NCBI GenBank assembly: GCA_039810485.1
Contig: JBDHXA010000018.1
Coordinates: 1-40,144 of the forward strand
Length of the DNA: 40,144 nucleotides
Direction of reading: 5' to 3'
Source of the DNA: JADZAA01 sp039810485
GTDB taxonomy: Bacteria; Bacteroidota; Ignavibacteria; Kapaibacteriales; UBA961
The position numbers and the translations under genes are program-made. A model generated the notes under the pieces. It saw nothing but the letters and a program-made list of their open reading frames with translations, had not been told where the DNA came from and ran no database searches. This document shows, one piece after another, positions 7,300 to 15,849 of this stretch (positions are counted from its first letter, which is position 1; each line of letters opens with the position of its first letter).

Positions 7300-8991
7300 A
7301 TGTCAAACACAGTACATTCTCAAAGTTTTCTGCGCAAATATATTTTTTCGACAGACCATAAGACAATCGGCGCACAATATACTATTACTGGCCTTGTCAT
7401 GGCAGCGTTGGGCGGCTTCCTAGCGTATGTATTCCGTTACAATTTGGCTTTTCCGGGTGATGCTATTCCATTGTTTGGGGAATTAACAGCAAGTCAATAC
7501 AACACTTTTATTACGTGTCACGGCATGATAATGGTGTTTTGGGTTGGAATGCCTATTCTTGTCGCAGGCTTAGGCAACTTTTTGATACCGATCATGATTG
7601 GCACTGACGACATGGCGTTTCCCAAGCTAAATATGATGTCGTATTGGATTTTTCTGTTCAGCGCAATAGTATTGGTAATTTCATTCTTTGTACCCGGCGG
7701 AGCATTCGGCGGCGGCTGGACGCTGTACCCGCCGCTTTCAGCTAACGGTTATTTAAATCCGAATCCGTCCTTCTTTAAAGCGCTGTTTTATGGCAATAGC
7801 TTGATGATTATATCCGTAGCTTTAGAGTTTACATCTCTTTTAATGGGCGGAATTAACTTTATTGTTACCACAATAAATCGTCGCGCTCCTGGCATGACTC
7901 CATGGCGTATTCCATTAGCTGTATGGATGATTAATATTGCCACCGTAATTTTTATGTTTTCTGTAGGTCCGCTGATAGCCGGCGCATTTATGCTGTTGTT
8001 CGACATTGTTTTAGGAAGCGGTTTTTTTGATCCTTCTAGAGGCGGCGATCCAATTCTGTTCCAGCATTTATTTTGGTTCTTTGGTCATCCCGAAGTATAT
8101 GTATTATTATTGCCAGCTCTTGGTGTTTTAGGCGAGATTTTTCCGGTTTTTGCCCGCAAACCATTGTTTGCATATAAAATTATAGTTTATTTAACGATTG
8201 TGGCAGCTATACTGTCAGTTGTCGTATGGGCTCACCATCAATTTATTGCCGGAATAGATCCAAGAATGGCTACATTTTTTAGCGTTGCAACAATTTTGAT
8301 TTCCATACCTTTTTCAGGTATTTTTTTGGCGTTTATGGCTACGCTTTGGGGTGGAAAAATCAGGATTGAATTGCCGATGATTTGGGCTTTAGGGTTTATC
8401 GGATTGTTTTTAGTTGGCGGTTTTACCGGATTGTTCTTGGGGTCTAACGCTTTCGATATTTATGCTCATGACACATATTTTATCGTAGCACATTTCCACT
8501 ATACATTGTTCCCTTCTATTTTCTTCGGTTTCTTTGCTGCTTTCTATTATTGGTTCCCTAAGTTTACAGGTAAAGAATTGAATAAAACGCTTGGCTATAT
8601 TCATTTCTGGGGTACTTTTATTTTCTTCAATTTTGTCTTTTTCCCATTATTTTTCAATGGACTCGGCGGGCAGCATAGGCGTATTTTCAATTACGGGATG
8701 TTCGATAGTATAAATATTGAGCCATATATTACTTTTGAAAAAATTGCCACGATTAGCGCGATTTGTTTAATTTCAATTCAAATTGTATTTATTTTTAACT
8801 TTATTATGAGTTGGATGTCGGGTAAAAAAGCTGCTCGCAACCCTTGGCAGGCAAATACATTAGAATGGCTTGCCGGTTCTCCTCCACCTCATGGCAATTT
8901 TGATAATATCCCTACTGTTTATCGAGGTCCTTACGAATATAGCGCGCCAGAAACAGATGCTGATTATTTGCCTCAAAATGTTCAACCTTAG
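7300..8991 (+). CDS. coxA: Cytochrome c oxidase subunit I (haem-copper catalytic subunit)
   Basis: Catalytic subunit reducing O2 to water and pumping protons; 563 residues, 12 predicted membrane helices. Ligands are all visible: H74 (TCHGM) and H400 for the low-spin haem, H398 for the high-spin haem, and H263, H312 and H313 for CuB. Y267 in GHPEVY is the expected cross-linked tyrosine. D-pathway landmarks are intact: D104 and N111 in DMAFPKLN, and E265 in GHPEV, which is the A1-type marker. The K-pathway is not: ungapped alignment from the HH pair puts I341 at the usual lysine, F338 at the threonine, and G278 at the serine. The RR pair near the haem propionates is kept (GQHRRIFNY). The gene follows coxB by 22 bp. 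Confidence 0.97.
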   Translation: MSNTVHSQSFLRKYIFSTDHKTIGAQYTITGLVMAALGGFLAYVFRYNLAFPGDAIPLFGELTASQYNTFITCHGMIMVFWVGMPILVAGLGNFLIPIMIGTDDMAFPKLNMMSYWIFLFSAIVLVISFFVPGGAFGGGWTLYPPLSANGYLNPNPSFFKALFYGNSLMIISVALEFTSLLMGGINFIVTTINRRAPGMTPWRIPLAVWMINIATVIFMFSVGPLIAGAFMLLFDIVLGSGFFDPSRGGDPILFQHLFWFFGHPEVYVLLLPALGVLGEIFPVFARKPLFAYKIIVYLTIVAAILSVVVWAHHQFIAGIDPRMATFFSVATILISIPFSGIFLAFMATLWGGKIRIELPMIWALGFIGLFLVGGFTGLFLGSNAFDIYAHDTYFIVAHFHYTLFPSIFFGFFAAFYYWFPKFTGKELNKTLGYIHFWGTFIFFNFVFFPLFFNGLGGQHRRIFNYGMFDSINIEPYITFEKIATISAICLISIQIVFIFNFIMSWMSGKKAARNPWQANTLEWLAGSPPPHGNFDNIPTVYRGPYEYSAPETDADYLPQNVQP

Positions 8992-9023
8992 TAATTTATA
9001 TTATATTTAACAGATAAAATCAC

Positions 9024-9629
9024 ATGGAAAATCAACGATCACTTTCAGTTCCCATTCTCCGTGTGCCGCAAGGCAGAATGGCTATGTGGATGCTCATTGC
9101 CGGCGAACTTATGATATTTGGAGGTCTTATTGCTTGCTATGTATTATATAGATTGCGCTTCCCCGAATGGGCTGATCAAGCTGTTCATACAAATACATTA
9201 ATTGGAGCTATAAACACAATTGTTCTTCTTACAAGCAGCTTTACCGTTGTAAAAGCTCATGAGGCGGCAAATAAATTAGATATTGGCAAAGTTACTCTTT
9301 GGCTGAGCGCGTCTATCGGCGGCGGGTTGTTATTCCTTGTTTTTAAATCAATAGAATATTCAACTGAAATTGGTCATGGATTCACATTTGCAAGTCCGAC
9401 TCTTCAAACAAGCGGCGATACTATCGGTTCGCTATTCTGGTCATTCTATTTCTTTTTAACCGGTTTGCACGGGTTGCATGTCATAGTCGGCATGATAATT
9501 ATGTTCTTGGCTTTATTAAATGCTAGAAAAGGGCAGAAACTATATCGCGTGGAATTAGCCGGTATGTATTGGCACATGGTTGATCTCATTTGGATTTTTC
9601 TTTTTCCGCTTCTCTATATTGCCAAATAG
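9024..9629 (+). CDS. coxC: Cytochrome c oxidase subunit III
   Basis: The 201-residue membrane protein has five hydrophobic segments and the recognisable COX3 landmarks: an acidic GELMIFGG in helix 1, the TGLHGLHVIVGM motif near residue 150, and YWHMVDLIWIFLFPLLY at the end. It is the short five-helix form of subunit III common outside the alphaproteobacteria. Subunit III stabilises subunit I and supports proton uptake through the D-pathway. It lies 32 bp after coxA. A second, different COX3-family protein is encoded at 10025, so the functional split between the two is unknown. Confidence 0.93.
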   Translation: MENQRSLSVPILRVPQGRMAMWMLIAGELMIFGGLIACYVLYRLRFPEWADQAVHTNTLIGAINTIVLLTSSFTVVKAHEAANKLDIGKVTLWLSASIGGGLLFLVFKSIEYSTEIGHGFTFASPTLQTSGDTIGSLFWSFYFFLTGLHGLHVIVGMIIMFLALLNARKGQKLYRVELAGMYWHMVDLIWIFLFPLLYIAK

Positions 9630-9670
9630 ATGAATTTTTTTGAATTATCATAAACAATAATATTTTTTCT

Positions 9671-10015
9671 ATGGATACTCAATTACTATCTCAAAACGAT
9701 GCTGTTCATTTTCCTGATCCTACTACGGATTATCACGGACATCCAAAGTATTTGAAAGTATTGATAATGCTATTCGCTTTTTTTGCGATTAGTTTGATTG
9801 TTGGTTATTTCCCGTTAACAATTGCTTCTGTCGCCCTTATATTTGGCACTGCTTTGTATAAAGTAATATTGGTTGTAAAAAACTTTATGCATCTAAAGTT
9901 TGAGCCTGTTTTAATTTGGGTAACTGTGCTTGCAGTTGCTTTTTGTTTGCTTGCCTTCTTTTTTGGCGTTTATCCCGATGTTTCCGCACATCCATTGGAT
10001 GTTGTGCCCAGATAA
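9671..10015 (+). CDS. Cytochrome c oxidase subunit IV-type small membrane protein
   Basis: The 114-residue product has a polar N-terminus of about 25 residues containing DYHGHPKYLK, then three hydrophobic helices (about 30-48, 49-68 and 80-100). The motif VVKNFMHLKFEPVLIW between helices two and three is characteristic of the prokaryotic subunit IV/CyoD-like family, where a KxFMHLK stretch is usual. It sits between the two COX3-family genes, as in many caa3-type operons. Role is structural or assembly-related, inferred from the family. Confidence 0.85.
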   Translation: MDTQLLSQNDAVHFPDPTTDYHGHPKYLKVLIMLFAFFAISLIVGYFPLTIASVALIFGTALYKVILVVKNFMHLKFEPVLIWVTVLAVAFCLLAFFFGVYPDVSAHPLDVVPR

Positions 10016-10024
10016 TAAACGATA

Positions 10025-10618
10025 ATGAATACAACTTCAAATATATCGCTTGAACAAACCAAACGTCCTATAAGCAGCGGACTGTTGGGAATGATTTTTC
10101 TGCTCGCAACAGAAGCAATGTTGTTTGCAGGTTTTATTAGTTCTTTTATTGTTAATAAATCGGCAACAACGATTTGGCCACCTATTGGTCAGCCCAGATT
10201 ACCAATAGTAGTAACTCTTATTAGCACTCTTATTTTGATTGCCAGCGGCATTATTTATACGTTTTTTGCTCGCAAATACAAAGCGAGCGTTGGAAACACT
10301 TCAACGCAAATATATTTGATTGTTTCAGCGTTGCTTGGCGCAGCGTTTGTGTCAATTCAAGGGTATGAATGGATTCAATTATTGAGCTTTGGTTTGACGT
10401 CGCGAGCAAATCTCTATGGAGCTTACTTTTATATGATTATTGGTATTCATGCTTTGCATGTTGCCGTCGGTCTCGCTCTGCTGCTATATCTGTTGTTTTT
10501 TGTTAATTCAGATGCTTCAGTCGAGCGAATAAAGGATAGAATTGTTTTTACTGGAGCTTATTGGTATTTTGTCGTGGCAATCTGGCCGATTCTTTATTAT
10601 CTTGTATATCTTTCATAG
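10025..10618 (+). CDS. Second cytochrome c oxidase subunit III-like protein
   Basis: This 197-residue five-helix protein is again of the COX3 family: ATEAMLFAGFISSFIV in the first helix, the IGIHALHVAVGLALL motif near residue 140 and AYWYFVVAIWPILYYLVYL at the C-terminus. It is clearly diverged from the subunit III at 9024 and starts 9 bp after the subunit IV gene. Pairs of small subunit III-like proteins occur in some A-type oxidase operons (the CoxO/CoxP pair of rhizobial CoxMNOP is one example), so both may be structural. Alternatively one may be an assembly or NorE-like accessory protein; the sequence does not decide. Confidence 0.88.
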   Translation: MNTTSNISLEQTKRPISSGLLGMIFLLATEAMLFAGFISSFIVNKSATTIWPPIGQPRLPIVVTLISTLILIASGIIYTFFARKYKASVGNTSTQIYLIVSALLGAAFVSIQGYEWIQLLSFGLTSRANLYGAYFYMIIGIHALHVAVGLALLLYLLFFVNSDASVERIKDRIVFTGAYWYFVVAIWPILYYLVYLS

Positions 10619-10627
10619 GTAATAATT

Positions 10628-10843
10628 ATGAAGATGATCTTTATATTTGCTATAATAATTTTTCTTGTTTTCATTCCTGATATTGCTATTCCATGCCCTT
10701 TGTGTCAAAGCGCCCAAGGGGTTGCACCCGAAACAGTAACCGCCTATAAAAGTACTACGCTCTTGCTTGCGTTGCTTCCTATTACAGTTGTGTCAGGTTT
10801 GGCTTATTGGATATACAACAAGTATAAGCGGTATGAGCAATAG
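10628..10843 (+). CDS. Small CPLC-motif membrane protein of the oxidase operon
   Basis: I do not recognise a named family. The 71-residue product has a hydrophobic N-terminal segment (residues 2-20) that could be a signal or membrane helix, then IPCPLCQSAQG with a C-x2-C pair at residues 23-26, and a second membrane helix at about residues 45-62 ending in a basic tail (YNKYKRYEQ). The Cys pair would lie on the periplasmic side if the N-terminus is inside. It starts 9 bp after the second subunit III gene and ends the operon. A CxxC beside an oxidase suggests copper handling or thiol redox work in assembly, but that is inference only. Confidence 0.75.
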   Translation: MKMIFIFAIIIFLVFIPDIAIPCPLCQSAQGVAPETVTAYKSTTLLLALLPITVVSGLAYWIYNKYKRYEQ

Positions 10844-10876
10844 TAATATATGAATCATATCTACGATTAAAAAACC

Positions 10877-13800
10877 TCACCCTACATTTTCATTCCAATC
10901 CCATCGTGGAATCTCATCTAATAACTCGGCATATATTGGTGACTGCCGAAGTATTTCTTCACAGCCGAGTATTATAATTTGCTCTCGTGCGCGAGTGAGA
11001 GCTACATTGAGTTTTCTATCTGTCAAACGTCCGTCGAAATTTGTAATTGATTGCACTGCCGATAGTTGTGAAACAAAGCTGATTGACATTGAGAGAATTA
11101 TAATGTCGCGCTCACTTCCCTGATATCGTTCTACAGTGTCCACTGTAATAAAACTTTGAATATGTGACGGCAACATTCGAATAATCTCGGCAATTTGCGA
11201 GCGAAAAGGCGTGATAATTCCAAGCGTTTTTGATGTAAAGTTATCTTTCATAGCGGTTGCAATGCTTGAAGCAATGCGAGAAGCTCTGCAAGCTTCCGTT
11301 CGATGTATTTTAGCATACCTTTCAAGCGGTGATGGAATAAATACAACTCGTCCTACAGAAGATATAGAGCAAATTAATGAATCGCCGAAAGGAAATGACG
11401 CAGTTTGAGCTGTCTGCCAATCATGCATAGTTCGCAAATTATTATCATAAAAGCGTTGATTGACTGTATTCTCTATGGCTTTGTGCATTCGAGCTTGCCC
11501 TTGCAGCATGCCATAACTATTGTCCCAATTATTTTTTTTGCAACATCGAAGCAAGCGTTCAAAAAGCGACATTCTAAGATCATTCAAGCAAATTTCAGTA
11601 CATGCCGAGCTGTTGATTGATGCCTCTCGCTCATTCTGCAAAACAATAGCAGGAAGCTGCTTTTCATCTCCAATTAAGATGCAGCGGTCAACCCTAACAA
11701 ATAGTCCGGCCAGATATGGCTCAATCAATTGCGCTGCTTCGTCAGCAATGAGAATAGTAAATTTTTTAACGCTAAATAATTCAGGATTAGCAAGAGCGGA
11801 TGTAGCTGTTGAAACGAAAAAGCGCGTTGAGCTGATGATTGATGACAATTCAATTGGAGAAAGTCGCTCTGCGATTTTCCACAGCATGTTTTCTTCAAAT
11901 TCTGTCTGTTCTTTGCTGCCAATGCGTATAAAAGGAATTTTGGGAGATATTCGATTCAAACTTGTGCAAATTTCATCTACAGCACGATTTGTATAAGCCA
12001 GAAGTAAAACGGTTTCATCAGTTTGCTGATAAAGATATTCGGCAATAGATTTAAGCAAGACCGATGTTTTGCCTGTCCCAGGCGGTCCTTGCAATAAAAA
12101 GTAATCGCGCGATGAAAGCGCTTTAACCGCAAGCTCTCGTTGATTTGGCTGCAACAAAGATTCTGTTTCTGCTGAAAAAGAAATTTCTCGCTGTTCATGT
12201 CTAGGAGGTGTAAGTCCCAACAACAATTTTCTTTTGCTGGATGATGCTCGCAATACTGCTCCTAGCGCTCGATGCAAATGTTCATATCCTGCATCAATGT
12301 GGTCATTTTCAATCACCCAATTATTATCATCGTTTGAAGATGTAAAAAAATCAGCATCAAATGATTTATTTCTTATGCTGACCCTAACGCGATTGTGCGT
12401 AGTTTCTCTTATTGTCGCCTTAATAATTTGCCGCTCTATAGGATTGTCTCCGGCGTTTGCTCCTATTGGATAAAGCACAATCATATCGCCAACGCGAAAT
12501 GGTGATGGCAGAGCATTGCGAGCAAATGATAAATGAAGCTGCTCAAAGTCAGACTCCTCTGGTAGTAATTTTAAATCTGTCAAAGCAGTCATTCTCGTTC
12601 GCTTTTCATCGATCGATTGCTGCCATAATGCAGCAAATCCGTATCGTTCGCCTAAACCAACCCGAGCTGCATATTGTTCGTGCAGAAGAAAAGACGTAAA
12701 TGCTTGATAATACTGTCGCTCAACGGTTGTTGCATTGTTGTAAGCTCCACTAAATACATTAACTTCATCAACTAAAAACGTGGGTATTACACCAAAACTT
12801 TCCTTGGAAAAGCTGTCGAAAAGGGCAAATTTCCGATTCATAAGCCCATATTCAGCTGCAACTATAAGATTGCGAACATTTAGGACGGCCGATTTTGATT
12901 GAGTTATATTAGGCGCATTGCGCAAGGGACGTTTTAAATCAGTTGAGTACAGCGTAGAACTATCTCCTGTACGCCCAGGAAAAGCTGAGTCGAGCAAAAG
13001 ATTATACGCCGTAACTTGCGCATAATGATTTGACCACATGCCGAGTGGAAGTGATTGCTGCCCTTCAAAAAGCTTCGAAGCCGCATCAGCATTCGGCGCA
13101 GCGCCGGATTTTAGTTCAATAATTGTCTTTCTTTTCGGATCATCAACGTATTCAAGCAATAGATCAAGCCGCCCTTGAAGTCCGTATAATGGCGAAATAA
13201 AACTCGGTTCAACTGTGAATTTTACTATGTTCATGCTACAGACGACGCTGCGTAATGATTCAAAATGGCGGCGAGCTATCGAGGCAAGGTTATCAAGCGC
13301 ATCTGGTGCATCGCCTAATCCAGCGAGTGTCGAGAGCGGCTTGCTTCTAAGAGCTTCCTCAAATTTTACTTCAAAATTTGCCTCAATATTTTCTAATAAA
13401 GCGTCGAATAAAGAATTAACAATTGTGCCGAGAAGTAGTGAGAGTGATGCGTGAGATCGTTTAAAACGTTGAAGGAAATAGAGCTTGAAATTGACACCTG
13501 AACTTTGAAAGCACTCTGCAATGCTTGTAACATCAAGCAATACATCAGGTTCTATTATCGCTAATGTTTCTGATGTTGTTGTTAATAATGTATTGTTTTT
13601 TTTTGACCGTCTTAAATTTGTTAGATGCAGAACCGCGCCATTCCAGACAATATTGCCTAAATACATTAAGTTTTCGGTCAATGCAATGCGAACATTATTT
13701 TCATCTTCAGTTGCAACGGAAATAATAATCGCAGAAAATGGAGTATGTAGAAGCGATGGTTTTCCAATGACAACAGCGCGCAGCAAGGGTATTGTTTCTG

Positions 13801-14215
13801 AATGAATCGGACGGAACGCTTCAAGCGATGCTACCGGCATGCATTGGCTGATAGCCAACGGAATTTCTACTCCAGAAAAATGTAAGAGCAATCGTGCAAG
13901 TGCATAAGAACTTGTTTCTATAATCGCTTCATTGCAAGTGAAGCGTTTTTTGCGAACTACCAGCTCAAATCTGCGAATTGCATCAATATCATGAGATAAA
14001 CCCGAAGGTATTTGGTATCGGTCGCATACGTATTTCCATCGAGCAAAAGCGGTTGAAAAAAACTGTAATTCCTGCGAAGTTGTTTCGGATAAAATATTAT
14101 CCAGTATTTGTCGCAGATTTATAATTTTTTCATCGGGATTTATATTTTCTGATAATATACCGGATATTTCAAGATAAAAAAAATCTGCGATTGAGCGCGA
14201 AATAGGGAAGGACAT
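10877..14215 (-). CDS. Dna2-like fusion of PD-(D/E)XK nuclease and superfamily 1 helicase
   Basis: A 1112-residue protein with a nuclease half and a helicase half. The nuclease of the RecB/Dna2/Cas4 type shows D351 in GRLD, E367 and K369 in IIELKSG, and Q400 in QVTAYNLL. The Cys ligands of the iron-sulfur cluster found in Dna2, AddB and Cas4 are not evident around this core. The UPF1/Dna2-like helicase half has Walker A GPPGTGKT at 710-717, Walker B DEAAQ at 825, GDEKQLPA, motif IV-like TPFRSQIAEI, motif V VERYQGSERDIIILS and motif VI LNVALTRAREQ. Such proteins process DNA flaps or ends in repair or replication; some related fusions work in phage defence. It stands alone, convergent with the oxidase operon 34 bp away, with 130 bp before the next gene. 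Confidence 0.9.
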   Translation of the reverse strand: MSFPISRSIADFFYLEISGILSENINPDEKIINLRQILDNILSETTSQELQFFSTAFARWKYVCDRYQIPSGLSHDIDAIRRFELVVRKKRFTCNEAIIETSSYALARLLLHFSGVEIPLAISQCMPVASLEAFRPIHSETIPLLRAVVIGKPSLLHTPFSAIIISVATEDENNVRIALTENLMYLGNIVWNGAVLHLTNLRRSKKNNTLLTTTSETLAIIEPDVLLDVTSIAECFQSSGVNFKLYFLQRFKRSHASLSLLLGTIVNSLFDALLENIEANFEVKFEEALRSKPLSTLAGLGDAPDALDNLASIARRHFESLRSVVCSMNIVKFTVEPSFISPLYGLQGRLDLLLEYVDDPKRKTIIELKSGAAPNADAASKLFEGQQSLPLGMWSNHYAQVTAYNLLLDSAFPGRTGDSSTLYSTDLKRPLRNAPNITQSKSAVLNVRNLIVAAEYGLMNRKFALFDSFSKESFGVIPTFLVDEVNVFSGAYNNATTVERQYYQAFTSFLLHEQYAARVGLGERYGFAALWQQSIDEKRTRMTALTDLKLLPEESDFEQLHLSFARNALPSPFRVGDMIVLYPIGANAGDNPIERQIIKATIRETTHNRVRVSIRNKSFDADFFTSSNDDNNWVIENDHIDAGYEHLHRALGAVLRASSSKRKLLLGLTPPRHEQREISFSAETESLLQPNQRELAVKALSSRDYFLLQGPPGTGKTSVLLKSIAEYLYQQTDETVLLLAYTNRAVDEICTSLNRISPKIPFIRIGSKEQTEFEENMLWKIAERLSPIELSSIISSTRFFVSTATSALANPELFSVKKFTILIADEAAQLIEPYLAGLFVRVDRCILIGDEKQLPAIVLQNEREASINSSACTEICLNDLRMSLFERLLRCCKKNNWDNSYGMLQGQARMHKAIENTVNQRFYDNNLRTMHDWQTAQTASFPFGDSLICSISSVGRVVFIPSPLERYAKIHRTEACRASRIASSIATAMKDNFTSKTLGIITPFRSQIAEIIRMLPSHIQSFITVDTVERYQGSERDIIILSMSISFVSQLSAVQSITNFDGRLTDRKLNVALTRAREQIIILGCEEILRQSPIYAELLDEIPRWDWNENVG

Positions 14216-14345
14216 ATTATGCCTTTAAAAGCAAATGCAATGCGCTTTTATTAAAAAGTAGAAATATAATTTTAGTTTGGGGAAGATTTGAGATTGATTT
14301 TAATCCTTGGAAGGAAATAGGATTATAAATAGAAAAATTATGTAT

Positions 14346-15191
14346 TTAGTCGTTTTCGTTTCGAGCGTCGAGAGAGCCGCGCAATCCTTGATAAGCTGTT
14401 AATTCGGCGTCAATTGAGCCAATAACAACTTTAGAACTTACTTTTACGGGAATTTTGCGATCGTCGTCTGACAGCCAAATGTAAATTTTCCCATCTGATT
14501 TGAATAAGCCGCCTTCTACAACCATTGGCTCGACAACAATGCAGCGAAAAGTACCAGCATCAACCGTAACTGTTTGACGACCAAGAATCTTAACACCGAG
14601 AGAGTATGTTGTGTCTCCAAAAAAATTCTGAAGTTGAATGATATCGCCTTTCTTTTTGGATTTAAGGTCGAGAGTGCGGACAAAATAAAAAGCAGATACA
14701 ATATCGTGGCAAAATGGCGGAATTTGATATTGTTTTTCGCCGGCTGTTGCAATATTATTTACTTGGTCAAATTTGGCTGCAAAGTCGCGTCTATAATCGC
14801 CTTCGCGTATATGTTGCTCAAATTCATGTGGAAAAATGCCGTCAATATCAAGCACACTTCGATACTGATCTTGCACGCGATAGAGCCAGTCGAGAGATTT
14901 AAGAGAACGAACCTCGAATCGAATGTCAAAACACTTTTTGTCATTGCGTACTATGGACTGAGGCAGAATGCGAAATGATGCTGTTCCGGCTGTGATAAAT
15001 TTATAGCCAATATTATATTCAAGCTGTTCGCCGAGACCAAAAGCATCGTTGGTAACATACCGGACTCCAGCTGTTTTCGGTTTCTCTGCCGTATTGCCAG
15101 GCCCAAAAGACACAATAAGCAGTAATGATAGGCAGATTGCTCCCATCGAAAATAGGCGCGTAATCTGCTGAGACAACAAGCCGTTTTTCAT
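14346..15191 (-). CDS. DUF3108-family exported protein
   Basis: The 281-residue product has a signal-like hydrophobic segment near residues 14-34. The mature part matches the DUF3108 pattern: an early GEQLEYNIGYKFITAGTAS strand pair, an RVQDQYRSVLD stretch after a SLDWLYR motif, an HDIVSAFYFVRTL helix in the middle, and GRQTVTVDAGTFRCIVVEP followed by IYIWLSDDDRKIPVKV. Proteins of this family are predicted envelope beta-sandwich proteins without a firmly established function. It lies 85 bp downstream of purE on the same strand, which is probably incidental. Confidence 0.85.
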   Translation of the reverse strand: MKNGLLSQQITRLFSMGAICLSLLLIVSFGPGNTAEKPKTAGVRYVTNDAFGLGEQLEYNIGYKFITAGTASFRILPQSIVRNDKKCFDIRFEVRSLKSLDWLYRVQDQYRSVLDIDGIFPHEFEQHIREGDYRRDFAAKFDQVNNIATAGEKQYQIPPFCHDIVSAFYFVRTLDLKSKKKGDIIQLQNFFGDTTYSLGVKILGRQTVTVDAGTFRCIVVEPMVVEGGLFKSDGKIYIWLSDDDRKIPVKVSSKVVIGSIDAELTAYQGLRGSLDARNEND

Positions 15192-15276
15192 AGACGGAGT
15201 TTAAAAAATAAAAAAACTATGGTTTTGTAGTGCAGACGTTTCGAAGAAAGAATTATGATTAGCGAGGTAAATCTGA

Positions 15277-15786
15277 TTATTTGAAAATGTCGTTTTTACG
15301 TTGTGATTCACGCGCCAGCTTTCTTTTGTATTCTATAATTTTTTCAGACAAGCCCACAACAGAACCTGCAAGTATCTGAATGGCAAGAATTCCGGCGTTT
15401 TTCCCGCCGCCAATAGAGACAGTCGCAACCGGCACTCCCGCAGGCATTTGCACGATTGAAAGCAATGAATCTTGCCCATTAAGCGCTTTAGTATGAATTG
15501 GAACTCCTATCACAGGCAAAGGACTGTGAGCGGCAGTCATTCCGGGAAGGTGAGCGGCCCCGCCTGCTCCGGCTATTATTACTTTTATGCCGCGAAGATG
15601 TGCTGTGGTCGCATATTCAGCCATATCATCTGGCGTTCGATGCGCAGACACAATTCGAATTTCATACGGCACATTGAAATGATCGCATATAGCTGCAGCT
15701 TCGCTCATTGTTGATAAATCAGAATCGCTGCCCATAATAATTCCTACGAGCGGATGATCTGCAATAATAAAACGCGTGTGATTCAT
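15277..15786 (-). CDS. purE: N5-carboxyaminoimidazole ribonucleotide mutase PurE
   Basis: PurE (class I) converts N5-CAIR to CAIR in purine synthesis. The 169-residue product from the ATG at 15786 (MNHTRFIIADHP) has the family's phosphate and substrate loops: GIIMGSDSDLSTM near the start, RIVSAHRTPDDM, and the glycine-rich AGAGGAAHLPGM, then GVPIHTKALNGQDSLLS and MPAGVPVATVSIGG. An upstream in-frame TTG at 15807 would add seven residues and is less likely. No purK or other pur gene is next to it; the neighbours are engB, 63 bp upstream, and the DUF3108 gene. Confidence 0.96.
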   Translation of the reverse strand: MNHTRFIIADHPLVGIIMGSDSDLSTMSEAAAICDHFNVPYEIRIVSAHRTPDDMAEYATTAHLRGIKVIIAGAGGAAHLPGMTAAHSPLPVIGVPIHTKALNGQDSLLSIVQMPAGVPVATVSIGGGKNAGILAIQILAGSVVGLSEKIIEYKRKLARESQRKNDIFK

Positions 15787-15849
15787 TGTAGAAAATATAA
15801 TTCTCAAAAATTACTAGTAAATAAATGGATGTCGCTGTTATTCAGCCGG

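Noticed and set aside
14216..14345. Weak hairpin AAAAGC...GCTTTT upstream of the nuclease-helicase
   Set aside because: Only a 6-bp stem, no T-run placed properly; not enough to call a terminator.
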